From Patescibacteria group bacterium (GTDB lineage Bacteria > Patescibacteria > Paceibacteria > UBA6257 > 2-01-FULL-56-20): a stretch of DNA of 64,000 nt. Of the stretch, positions 7,702-15,684 are shown in pieces (position 1 is the stretch's first letter; every line of letters begins with the position of its first letter). Location: positions 1-64,000 of the forward strand of contig JANLHI010000013.1 of the NCBI GenBank assembly GCA_024654525.1. The letters are read 5' to 3'. Made by a program: the position numbers and the translations under genes. A model generated the notes under the pieces. It saw only the letters and a program-made list of their open reading frames with translations, was not told where the DNA came from and searched no databases.

Positions 7702-8355
7702 ATGGAGAATAAATCACACAATAAAGGAGATGGCGTGAGAGGGGGAGCGAAAACTATACGCGCCAAAGTTTCTCAAAAAGTTCTCGAATTAATAAGCGAA
7801 GGACCCGCACTCGCCATAGATATCCTCGCCGCATTTCTTGAAGCGGGGTATGGTGCATCTCGGGGAAAAATGGAATATGCGCTGGATCGTCGGCAAGACG
7901 CGCGCGCAGAACGGCAGCGTGAACGCGCAGAAGAAATGCGATTACGGCAACGTTATTACACGCTCGTTTCGCGCTTAAAAAAAGATGGATTGATAGCCAA
8001 AGAGGGAAATATGAAAGATAAGAAGTTGTGTATTACTTCGCAGGGATTGAAAAAGCTCAAATTGCTCAAATCCTCGGAAGATTCTCAATTTCCAGAAATA
8101 TCACGTCACAAGAAAGAGGGCGGCGAGAAACTTGTGATTGTAGTTTTTGATATCCCCGAACGTGAGCGAAGAAAAAGAGATTGGCTTCGTGCGGCGCTGC
8201 GACACCTTGAGATGCGTATGATTCAAAAAAGCGTGTGGGTGGGAAAGGTAAAAATTCCACGCTCATTTCTTGACGATATCGCAGCATTGCGATTGGTCGA
8301 GTTTGTGGAAATATTCGAAGTGGGGAAACGCGGGAGTTTATCCCATCTTATTTGA
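7702..8355 (+). CDS. Winged-helix protein with Cas2-like (PaaX C-terminal-type) domain
   Basis: About 217 residues: a basic N-terminus, a winged-helix region (about 20-125, including RYYTLVSRLKKDGLIAKEG), then a ferredoxin-fold Cas2/PaaX-C-like domain (about 143-205) with KLVIVVFDIPERERRKRDWL, LEMRMIQKSVWVG and LRLVEFVEIFEVG. No cas1 or CRISPR array is present, so it is not an adaptation module. It is bracketed by two identical palindromes and sits beside tRNA-Leu. ATG 7702 is 11 nt after TATAGT; GTG 7696 is the alternative. A regulator or a nuclease of a mobile element are both possible. Confidence 0.8.
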   Translation: MENKSHNKGDGVRGGAKTIRAKVSQKVLELISEGPALAIDILAAFLEAGYGASRGKMEYALDRRQDARAERQRERAEEMRLRQRYYTLVSRLKKDGLIAKEGNMKDKKLCITSQGLKKLKLLKSSEDSQFPEISRHKKEGGEKLVIVVFDIPERERRKRDWLRAALRHLEMRMIQKSVWVGKVKIPRSFLDDIAALRLVEFVEIFEVGKRGSLSHLI

Positions 8356-8416
8356 ATTCGGAATTATTTGTTGCTGCGGTATTGCAAGATAACGCAGGAG
8401 AACTCTGAATATGTGG

Positions 8417-8458
8417 AAGACCTTACATCACTCACGATCGTGAGTGATGTAAGGTCTT
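8417..8458. repeat. 42-bp perfect palindrome, copy 2
   Basis: Symmetric around the centre between 8437 and 8438. The 36-base core (8420-8455) is identical to copy 1; only the outer three bases at each end differ. It lies between two convergent genes, where no promoter is expected, which argues against a simple operator role. Confidence 0.9.
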
Positions 8459-8496
8459 GAGAGGAGAAGAGAGAAAATGGATTCTTTGGATGTATA

Positions 8497-10050
8497 TTAT
8501 TGAGATATGCTTCTTTGAAGCACCGATGCGGTGAAGTATTCCACGGGAGCGTAGTCGTCGGTGAGAGTCGGATGCGCGTCGAGGTTGAACATTTCCGGGT
8601 CGATGAGGTGTTCGGAAAGCGAGCGAAGTATGGGATTAGAATTTTCCGTAAGAGAAGGCGCGTGTACGTCGAGTAGTTTCTCTCCGTTGATGCCGAGGAA
8701 TATTATATTCTGCCCTTGCTGCCCTTCGGGAGTATTAACACCAAAGAAATAGCTGTTTGGGAATACGCTCCTAAAAGTTTTTATTTCAGATGCAATAAGT
8801 GAAGGGGGTTCCGGTACAAGATCTCCTATGACGTTTGCGATAAATATTCCGTCCCTGCTCAATTTTTGTTTTGCGAGAGAAAAAAATTCTTGCGTAGTGA
8901 AATGCATCGGTATGGAATAGAGCGAATAATATACGTCGCTTACAATAACGTCGTATGGTGTGGAAGTATCTGCAAGAAAGCGACGCCCGTCTTCCTCATA
9001 AAGGCGGAGTCGGGGATTGTCGGGGAGATTGAAAAAACGTTGTGCGACATCGGGAAGTGCGGATTCTATTTCCGCGACGTCTATTGTTGCATTCGGAAGT
9101 TCCGCAAGGAATGCTTTGGGAATTGAATATGCGCCACCCCCGATGGTAAGAGTGTGCGATGCGTTTGGTACGAGGAGTTTATAGAGCGCGTAATATTTTG
9201 TGTAATCGTATACCAAATCCAAAGGGTCTTGAGTGTCAAGGAACATTGCTGCGGAAGAGGTGCGGTCTTGCACAAGGAATCGCACGGGGCGTTCGCGGAA
9301 TGTCCCGTCATACACAGTGATTTTTTCATACACCCCATCCTTTCTGTAAAGTGCATACGTGTGTGTGGGAGTCGCGAATAATGAAGCGGTGAGTATTGAT
9401 CCGACACCGAGGATGGCGACAATGCCAAGAATATGATTATCCGCGGAAACGCGCTGAAGCAATGCCAGTCCAAGAATTCCCAAAAGAATAAGTATGATTC
9501 CGGTCGCATGCATAATCGAATCCGTACCGAAGTGGGGAATCAATACAAATCCTGCGAGGAGAGATCCCGCAATACTTCCAAGTGTAGACCAGAAAAATAT
9601 TTTTCCTGCGGCATCTCCTGCGCCACGATCGGGTAAGGATATACTTTGGAGTTTAACCGCATATGGAGACAGCATTCCCAAGAGGAGTGCCGGTATGAAA
9701 AAAAGCGTTATAGAGAATATAAGGGGACCCGAGGTGATGGGGAGTGCATTGCCGAACGAAGGCAGGAGTGATGCGCCAATGAGATAGAAAAATTCCACGG
9801 TAACGCCGCTTATTGCGATGATGGTGAAAAATTTTTGAAATGATGGCGTGCGTTCGGCAAATATTCCGCCGACATAATAACCGATGCTTAGCGCGGCAAG
9901 GATGGCGCTTAGTATGCTTGAAACGGTAAATATTGTATTGCCGAAATAAGGCGCAAGAATGCGCGTGGCGAGTATTTCCAGCACCAGTACGCATGCGCCG
10001 GTGATGAATACCGTAAAGTGGAGACCTTTATTTTTCAGAAATGAATACAT
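8497..10050 (-). CDS. Membrane-fused spermidine synthase-like protein
   Basis: About 517 residues: six to eight membrane helices (about 1-215, e.g. GACVLVLEILATRILAPYFG) followed by a spermidine synthase-type Rossmann domain (about 240-500) with LTIGGGAYSIPKAFLAE, IDVAEIE and YDVIVSDVYYSLYSIPMHF. The family's usual GGGDG is GGGAYS here, so aminopropyl transfer is uncertain. ATG 10050 follows the Xer stop by 15 bases; the longer frame begins with TTG at 10065. It is probably co-transcribed with the recombinase gene. The fused MFS/spermidine synthase family is widespread, but its substrate is often unproven. Confidence 0.85.
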   Translation of the reverse strand: MYSFLKNKGLHFTVFITGACVLVLEILATRILAPYFGNTIFTVSSILSAILAALSIGYYVGGIFAERTPSFQKFFTIIAISGVTVEFFYLIGASLLPSFGNALPITSGPLIFSITLFFIPALLLGMLSPYAVKLQSISLPDRGAGDAAGKIFFWSTLGSIAGSLLAGFVLIPHFGTDSIMHATGIILILLGILGLALLQRVSADNHILGIVAILGVGSILTASLFATPTHTYALYRKDGVYEKITVYDGTFRERPVRFLVQDRTSSAAMFLDTQDPLDLVYDYTKYYALYKLLVPNASHTLTIGGGAYSIPKAFLAELPNATIDVAEIESALPDVAQRFFNLPDNPRLRLYEEDGRRFLADTSTPYDVIVSDVYYSLYSIPMHFTTQEFFSLAKQKLSRDGIFIANVIGDLVPEPPSLIASEIKTFRSVFPNSYFFGVNTPEGQQGQNIIFLGINGEKLLDVHAPSLTENSNPILRSLSEHLIDPEMFNLDAHPTLTDDYAPVEYFTASVLQRSISQ

Positions 10051-10065
10051 CCGCGAGTAAGGCAA

Positions 10066-10980
10066 TTATTTTCTGCGCCGTGCATGAAATGTGCGATGTA
10101 CGTCGCGAAGTGTCTGGTTGGTAAGGTGAGTATACACTTGAGTGGTGGCGACATTCGCATGCCCCAAAAGTTCCTGTACCGAACGAAGATCCGCGCCGTT
10201 GATGAGAAGGTCGGTGGCGAAGGAGTGCCGTATTTGATGAGGGTGAATTCGCTTGGAGATTCCCGCTTCGACCGCGCGTTGATGTACCAAGCGTTCCACC
10301 GCGCGGGGAGTAACGCGAGAAAGAGGTTTCCCCATGCGCGTATAACTCAAAAAAAGTGCGGCATCCGCATCACCTCGTTTATCAAGATATGCTTTAATGG
10401 TTTTTTTCGCTCCTTCGGAGAGAAACACAATGCGAAGTTTGTCACCTTTTCCTCGGATAGTAAGTTCTCCGCGTTCAAGGCTAATAGTGCGGTTAAGTGA
10501 GCATAATTCGGAAAGGCGGAGTCCCGTTGAGAATAACAATTCGAGAATCGCGCGATCGCGAAGTGCACGGGGAGAAGTTCCTTTCGAGGCGGAAAGCAAG
10601 CGCTCAAGTTCTTTATAGTCCAGCACTTCAATCTGACGCGAAGGAGTTTTTGGAAGTTCTATTTTATCGGGAGCAAACGGCGCGCAATCTCTTTTTACGA
10701 GATATTTAAGAAGATTTCGGATTGCGATAACATAATATGATTGTGTCACTTTCTTCAGTGTGCGTTCGTGATCGCTTCCACGTACACTGCGTCGTGCCAA
10801 TGCGATGCGGAATTCGCGGACTCGCGTTTCAGTGATGTCGTCTATGGTGTGGATTTTCGCGGATGCAAAAAAATCTTTAAGGTAGCGTTCGTAATTTTCT
10901 CTTGTTTTAGGAGAACGATTTCGCTCAATTTCAAGATAATTCAGATAGTCTTGAAGAATATTTTCCGCCTCGGTTGCCAT
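10066..10980 (-). CDS. Tyrosine recombinase, XerC/XerD type
   Basis: About 304 residues: an N-terminal core-binding domain (about 1-90, LQDYLNYLEIERNRSPKTRENY) and a catalytic domain with the expected residues: Arg in STGLRLSELCSL, HPHQIRHSFATDLL (His-x-x-Arg), LLGHANVATT (His) and the nucleophile Tyr in TQVYTHL. Size and motifs fit chromosome-dimer resolution at dif. It is the only Xer-type gene here. ATG 10980 is chosen over 11037 because it starts the conserved domain and lies seven bases after an extended -10 (TGC TAAAAT, 10993-10988). Confidence 0.92.
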   Translation of the reverse strand: MATEAENILQDYLNYLEIERNRSPKTRENYERYLKDFFASAKIHTIDDITETRVREFRIALARRSVRGSDHERTLKKVTQSYYVIAIRNLLKYLVKRDCAPFAPDKIELPKTPSRQIEVLDYKELERLLSASKGTSPRALRDRAILELLFSTGLRLSELCSLNRTISLERGELTIRGKGDKLRIVFLSEGAKKTIKAYLDKRGDADAALFLSYTRMGKPLSRVTPRAVERLVHQRAVEAGISKRIHPHQIRHSFATDLLINGADLRSVQELLGHANVATTQVYTHLTNQTLRDVHRTFHARRRK

Positions 10981-11058
10981 GGTATATATTTTAGCACGAA
11001 ACATCTGTCGGAAAATATATACTCCAATCTTGAACATTATCCGAAATAGAAATAATAT

Positions 11059-11225
11059 ATACGAAGCCCATTGGGTCTCATGTGCCGTACGCCTTTAGGG
11101 CTGCATGGAGGCGACACATATCATAGGATGCTACACGGCATTCTACGTCAGATCCCCATCCATGGGGGAAACCGGGGGTCGGGCGAGGAATCGCTTTGAC
11201 CCCTCTTTATTTGCTATTTTCCGCA
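11059..11225 (+). other. Structured intergenic region upstream of rpsO
   Basis: Between the divergent xer and rpsO genes lie a stem with paired blocks ATGTG/CACAT and CGCCT/AGGCG (11080-11119) and a second CCCCAT/ATGGGG hairpin (11154-11167) followed by G-rich bases. It could be an rpsO leader or a small RNA; no clear terminator follows. The -10 for rpsO (TACAAT, 11234-11239) lies downstream, so this RNA would be separate from the shortest rpsO mRNA. Confidence 0.35.
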
Positions 11226-11245
11226 TTGTGTTTTACAATGTTGCC

Positions 11246-11512
11246 ATGCTTACGAAGCGTGTTAAATCAAAAGTTATAGGTGAACATCAAGCGCACGAGA
11301 AGGATACTGGGTCTGCGGCAGTGCAGATTGCGGTACTTTCGCGTCAAATTGATGAACTCGCGCTCCATCTTAAGAAACATTTGAAAGACAATCATTCACG
11401 ACGCGGTCTTTTAAAAATGGTAAGCCAGCGGAGAAAATTACTTGCATATTTAAAACGTAAATCACCTGCGGTGTACGAAAAAATTATTAAAAAACTCGGA
11501 TTAAAAAAATAA
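11246..11512 (+). CDS. rpsO: 30S ribosomal protein S15
   Basis: The 88-residue product has the S15 pattern: GEHQAHEKDTGSAAVQIAVL, HLKKHLKDNHSRRGLLKMV and QRRKLLAYLKR, ending KKLGLKK. S15 binds 16S rRNA in the platform. ATG 11246 gives the normal family length; the longer frame from 11105 adds 47 residues unlike S15. TACAAT lies six bases before this ATG. rpsO and pnp often neighbour each other in bacteria, and pnp follows here after one gene. Confidence 0.97.
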   Translation: MLTKRVKSKVIGEHQAHEKDTGSAAVQIAVLSRQIDELALHLKKHLKDNHSRRGLLKMVSQRRKLLAYLKRKSPAVYEKIIKKLGLKK

Positions 11513-11529
11513 ATAAACAATCCCGTAAC

Positions 11530-11614
11530 GTTTCATGAGGCGAGTCGGGCACATGTGAGAGGGAAGAGAATACTATTCTGTTCCTTGCCACCTGTTCCCC
11601 CCTCGGCCTGAAAC
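11530..11614. other. Structured intergenic RNA candidate between rpsO and NYN gene
   Basis: The outer blocks GTTTCA and TGAAAC close the region, CGAG pairs with CTCG next to them, and an inner hairpin lies around AGAATA-C-TATTCT with GGAA/TTCC flanks (about 11561-11583). It looks like a single long branched stem and could be an attenuator or processing site in the rpsO-pnp transcript. Confidence 0.4.
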
Positions 11615-11669
11615 ATTCGGCAAATGCAGTCGAGAATTACTCGGCATGAAGGATTGTTTCTCAAGCAAA

Positions 11670-12239
11670 ATGGCAACACCAAACTATTATTCTAACCAGC
11701 GCGTAGGAATTTTTATTGACGTTCAAAACCTTTATCACTCCGCGAAAAATTTGCATCACGGACGTGTGAATTATCGCGAGCTGGTGAGGCACCTTGTAGG
11801 AAGTCGTCAACTTATTCGTTCAATCGCGTATGTAGTGCGGAGTGAGGGGATTGTGGAATCACTTCCTCAAAAAGCAAATCGTCCCGATGTACCCACCGGG
11901 ACGCATCTTTCTTCCGAATCTGCATTTTTTGAGGCGCTTGAAAAAGCGGGTATAGAGCTTCGTACAAAAGATATTCAGATATATGCCGGCGGATCAAAGA
12001 AGGCTGATTGGGATGTTGGACTTGCGGTGGATGCGATTCGGATGTCGTCGTTCCTTGATGTGGTGATATTAGTGACGGGAGATGGAGATTTTATTCCGCT
12101 TGTCGACTATCTTCAGTGGGGAGTGGGACGTCTTGTAGAGGTTGCGGCATTTCGAAGGAGCACCTCAGCGAAGCTCCAAGAGGCGGCGGATAAGTTTATT
12201 AATATAGAAGACATTCCAAGAGCAATTATTAGAAAATAA
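11670..12239 (+). CDS. NYN-domain (LabA/DUF88-type) putative ribonuclease
   Basis: About 189 residues with PIN-like NYN motifs: VGIFIDVQNLYHSAKN near the N-terminus, KKADWDVGLAVDAI, and VTGDGDFIPLVDYLQWGVG; the Asp residues would bind metal. The family is predicted to cleave RNA. It sits five bases ahead of pnp, which fits a shared role in RNA turnover. ATG 11670 (MATPNYYSN) starts the conserved part better than ATG 11646; no ribosome site helps. Confidence 0.85.
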   Translation: MATPNYYSNQRVGIFIDVQNLYHSAKNLHHGRVNYRELVRHLVGSRQLIRSIAYVVRSEGIVESLPQKANRPDVPTGTHLSSESAFFEALEKAGIELRTKDIQIYAGGSKKADWDVGLAVDAIRMSSFLDVVILVTGDGDFIPLVDYLQWGVGRLVEVAAFRRSTSAKLQEAADKFINIEDIPRAIIRK

Positions 12240-12244
12240 AAATT

Positions 12245-14398
12245 ATGGCACTATCAAGAAAAAAATATGCAATCGAAGTAGGAGGCAGAGAGTTGTCGTT
12301 TGAGCTTTCTCCCATTGCGGGGCAGGCGAATGCATCGGTTATGGTGCGGTATGGCGATACGGTGGTACTTGCGACTGCGGTAATGTCGCCGGATGACGAG
12401 CCGCTTGATTACATGCCTCTTACCGTGGATTACGAAGAGCGTTTCTATGCGGTGGGGAAAATACTTGGGAGCAGATTTATGCGGCGAGAAGGCAGGCCAT
12501 CCGAAGAGGCGGTACTTGCGGGACGGCTTATTGATCGGACGATCAGACCTCTTTTTGATAACCGTATGCGCCGAAAAATCCAAGTGGTGCTTACCGTGCT
12601 TGCCTACGACGAAGAAAACAATCCGGAATTTCTTGGCTTAATGGGCGCATCGCTTGCGCTTGCGATGTCGGATATTCCGTGGAATGGGCCGGTGGCAGGG
12701 GTGCGTGTCGCGAAAATAGGGAATCGGTTTGTGGTGAATCCGACAAATTCCGAAATGCGTTCATCTGGGGGAGTGGTTGTTGACGGAAAAGAAAACGAGC
12801 CGATGATCTTTGAAACTTTTGTCGCGGGTGCGAAGGGACGAATCAATATGATTGAGCTTGGCGGATATGAAGCGCACGAAGCATCGGTACTCGAATCATT
12901 TCGTGAGGCGCAAAAAGAAATTGATAAACTGATCGATTTTGAATTGGGAATCGTAAAAGAAATTGGATTGCCGAAGTCCACGGTGCATCTTGCGGAGATA
13001 GACCCCGCACTTCGTGCGGCAGTCGAAGAATTTTTAAAACCACGTCTTGAAGAAGCGATGTATCAATCCCTCGACCGTGAGCTCGGGGCCGAACGGCCGA
13101 CCAAGCAGGAACACTCCGCAAAATTACGCGAACTTAAATCGGCACTTCACACGCATATTGCGGAAAAGATTGAAGGAACTCACTATAAAATTATCGAAGA
13201 ACTTTTTGACGAGGCGGTAAATGATATCGTTCACCTTAATATTTTGGAAAAAGAACGGCGTTCGGACAATAGGGCGCTTGATCAGTTACGCGCATTGGAT
13301 GGAGAGGTGGGGCTTTTGCCGCGTACGCACGGTTCGGCGATTTTCGTTCGGGGCAACACACAAGCATTGGCGGTAACTACGTTAGCGGCACCGGGAGCGG
13401 AACAACTTATCGAGACAATTGAAACTACAGGAAAAAGGAGATTCTTACTTCACTACAACTTCCCTCATTTTTCCGTGGGAGAGACGGGGAGAATGGGGGG
13501 GCCGGGGAGACGGGAGATAGGGCACGGTAATTTGGCACGAAAAGGAGTTGAACCCTTAATTCCTTCAGTTGAGGATTTTCCTTACACCATTCGCGTAGTA
13601 TCCGAAATTCTTTCCTCAAACGGATCGTCATCGATGGCAACGGTATGTGCGTCGGTAATGTCTCTTCTCGATGCCGGGGTACCGCTGAAGAAGATGGCGG
13701 CGGGTATTGCGATGGGACTTATGATGAAGGACGAAAAGAATTTTAAAGTGCTTACCGATATTCAAGGACCGGAAGATCATCATGGCGATATGGACTTTAA
13801 AGTTGCGGGTACCGATGAGGGAATTAACGCGTTGCAGATGGATGTAAAAGTTGATGGACTCACGATTGAAATTTTGGAGAAAGCGCTTATGCAAGCGAAG
13901 AAGGCACGTCTTGAAATACTTGCGGCGATGCGCAAGGTAATCTCTGAAGCGCGTCCCACACTTTCCCCTTATGCACCGGCGGTGGCTCCGATTAAAATAG
14001 ATCCTGAAAAAATAGGATTGCTTATCGGTCCCGGCGGAAAAATGATTAATGGGCTGATTAAAAAATATATGCTTGCAACAATCGATGTTGAGGAAGACGG
14101 AAGCGTGTTTGTTGCGGGTCCCAATCATGACAATGTGGCAACGGCGGTTGCGGAAATTCGTGCGCTGACACGCGAAGTGAAAGTAGGGGAGATTGTCGAA
14201 GGAACGGTGATCAAAGTTCTTGATTTTGGAGCGATTGTGGATTTGGGTGGCGGAAAAGACGGCATGATTCACGTCTCTGAATTGAAAGAGGGATTCGTAA
14301 AAAATGTAACGGACGTGATAAAGCTTGGAGATTTTGTGCGTGCGAAGGTGGTTCGCGCGGATGACGACCGAATCGGGCTTTCAATCAAACAACTCTAG
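12245..14398 (+). CDS. pnp: Polyribonucleotide nucleotidyltransferase
   Basis: A 717-residue PNPase of usual length: first RNase PH domain (about 5-140), helical linker, second RNase PH domain (about 315-460; FPHFSVGETGRMGGPGRREI and EILSSNGSSSMATVC), KH domain with IGLLIGPGGKMINGLIKK (about 590-605), and a C-terminal S1 domain (VGEIVEGTVIKVLDFGAIVD). It degrades RNA 3'-5' with phosphate. It appears to be read with the NYN gene immediately upstream; no ribosome site precedes ATG. Confidence 0.97.
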   Translation: MALSRKKYAIEVGGRELSFELSPIAGQANASVMVRYGDTVVLATAVMSPDDEPLDYMPLTVDYEERFYAVGKILGSRFMRREGRPSEEAVLAGRLIDRTIRPLFDNRMRRKIQVVLTVLAYDEENNPEFLGLMGASLALAMSDIPWNGPVAGVRVAKIGNRFVVNPTNSEMRSSGGVVVDGKENEPMIFETFVAGAKGRINMIELGGYEAHEASVLESFREAQKEIDKLIDFELGIVKEIGLPKSTVHLAEIDPALRAAVEEFLKPRLEEAMYQSLDRELGAERPTKQEHSAKLRELKSALHTHIAEKIEGTHYKIIEELFDEAVNDIVHLNILEKERRSDNRALDQLRALDGEVGLLPRTHGSAIFVRGNTQALAVTTLAAPGAEQLIETIETTGKRRFLLHYNFPHFSVGETGRMGGPGRREIGHGNLARKGVEPLIPSVEDFPYTIRVVSEILSSNGSSSMATVCASVMSLLDAGVPLKKMAAGIAMGLMMKDEKNFKVLTDIQGPEDHHGDMDFKVAGTDEGINALQMDVKVDGLTIEILEKALMQAKKARLEILAAMRKVISEARPTLSPYAPAVAPIKIDPEKIGLLIGPGGKMINGLIKKYMLATIDVEEDGSVFVAGPNHDNVATAVAEIRALTREVKVGEIVEGTVIKVLDFGAIVDLGGGKDGMIHVSELKEGFVKNVTDVIKLGDFVRAKVVRADDDRIGLSIKQL

Positions 14399-14420
14399 CG
14401 ACACTACAATGGAGATTTTA

Positions 14421-14455
14421 ATTCTCCCATTTTAGCTGTGCTAAAATGGGAGAAT
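14421..14455 (+). promoter_or_regulatory. Perfect hairpin overlapping a start codon and its -10 box
   Basis: A 16-pair perfect stem with a three-base loop (14421-14436 and 14440-14455). Its right arm holds an extended -10 (TGC TAAAAT, 14442-14447) and the first two bases of the ATG at 14454. It may end pnp transcription and also control the next gene. A short GGGAGA, like a ribosome site, lies inside the stem. Confidence 0.6.
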
Positions 14456-15515
14456 GGAACTCGAGTCGTTTGCGAGTAAAGGAAATGTTTCTCATAGTCC
14501 GGTACCTCCGGTGATTCCTACGCCACCCGCGGAGGTGTTTATACGTACCATGGAGTCCGATCTTCAATCTCTTCACGAGAGCGGAGGATTATCCGTGGGG
14601 CAAGTAAAATTAAAACCTGAACGGGTTTTTGTGTCTCCCGATGCCGAAGCGAAAAACTATGCAAAGCGTCATGCGGCACCTACCACTCATACGGTGGAAA
14701 AAAGATGGTTGGCGCTTGCAGGTGTTTCCGCCGTCGCATTCGTGGGAATCCTTGCGTATATTTTTGTAAACTTTTCACTACCTTCGTTCCAAGGGTTTTT
14801 TCCGGGAGATATTCTTTCCGAACAGAATAATACCGAAACGGGAAATGAAGTGGTTGCCGTGGTGACGTCCTCCGTGCCGGTATCCGAACCCGAAGTATTA
14901 GGGTCTCCGACAAGACTCAATAATTTCTCCATGTGGAGAAAACCCGCCGATCACACAATATCATTCATAGCCGCAGGCGCGATTGCCGATGCGGCAAGTC
15001 TCAAAACTCCTGTACAGCGTCTTTTGGAAGTACTGCCTTCACGCAATAGCACCTCCACGCTACTTGAAATTGTGCCGCAGAATACAGTCGGAACAACAGT
15101 TCCGCTTCCCGAATTTCTCCCTCTTCTTGATATGGATGTGCTCGATTCCGCGTTTTTTTCCAAATATTTCGAGAATCAATTTGTTATGTTTGCATATCGA
15201 GACAAAGAAGGAATATGGCCCGGGTTGGTACTTGCGTTAAGACCCGGAGAAAATTGGCTTTTTCTGAAGAACGATGCCGCACCTCTTGAGGATTCTCCGA
15301 AAATTGCCAACTTCTATCTTTCAGATCCGGGTACCCCTAAAGGGAAATTTCATGACATAAGCATAGGGAGTATACCCGCGCGCGCACTTGAATGGAATCC
15401 GCCTGTGGGGCAGGCAGGAGTGGGGGCAAGAAAGTTTGTGTACGGTTGGTTCCGCGGATATTTGCTGATGAGCGCGTCTCAAGAAGGACTCGAACAAATG
15501 GTACAGAGGTTGTAA
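14454..15515 (+). CDS. Hypothetical single-pass membrane protein
   Basis: A 353-residue protein with a Pro-rich cytoplasmic N-terminus (about 1-80), one membrane helix (about 85-108, LALAGVSAVAFVGILAYIFV) and an extracytoplasmic region of about 240 residues. That region ends with KFVYGWFRGYLLMSASQEG. I do not recognise the family. Similar single-pass proteins of unknown role are recalled from Parcubacteria. A -10 box lies six bases before ATG, so the mRNA is probably leaderless. Confidence 0.75.
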   Translation: MELESFASKGNVSHSPVPPVIPTPPAEVFIRTMESDLQSLHESGGLSVGQVKLKPERVFVSPDAEAKNYAKRHAAPTTHTVEKRWLALAGVSAVAFVGILAYIFVNFSLPSFQGFFPGDILSEQNNTETGNEVVAVVTSSVPVSEPEVLGSPTRLNNFSMWRKPADHTISFIAAGAIADAASLKTPVQRLLEVLPSRNSTSTLLEIVPQNTVGTTVPLPEFLPLLDMDVLDSAFFSKYFENQFVMFAYRDKEGIWPGLVLALRPGENWLFLKNDAAPLEDSPKIANFYLSDPGTPKGKFHDISIGSIPARALEWNPPVGQAGVGARKFVYGWFRGYLLMSASQEGLEQMVQRL

Positions 15516-15544
15516 TAAGCGGCGAAACTGGTTTCGCCGCTTAT
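15515..15544 (+). terminator. Perfect 14-bp inverted repeat after membrane-protein gene
   Basis: ATAAGCGGCGAAAC is followed by TG and its exact complement, beginning at the stop codon. A second hairpin (CCGCT...AGCGG, about 15550-15575) follows and includes a T run. The pair probably ends transcription. Confidence 0.55.
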
Positions 15545-15684
15545 GGTGAACCGCTGGTTTTTGATAGAAAAAGCGGCACACGGTAATATAAAAATAGGTT
15601 CTCGCACTTCGGCTTGAGTAAGTCGGAGTTTGTGCAGGAACAGAGGTTTGAAAAGTTAATAAAAGAAATAAAAGGAAAACAGTT

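Noticed and set aside
7696..8355. Cas2-like domain taken as evidence for a CRISPR-Cas system
   Set aside because: No cas1, effector gene or spaced direct repeats occur; the two palindromes are 779 bases apart and not an array.
13628..14272. 214-codon minus-strand ORF inside pnp
   Set aside because: It is a shadow of the strongly conserved pnp frame.
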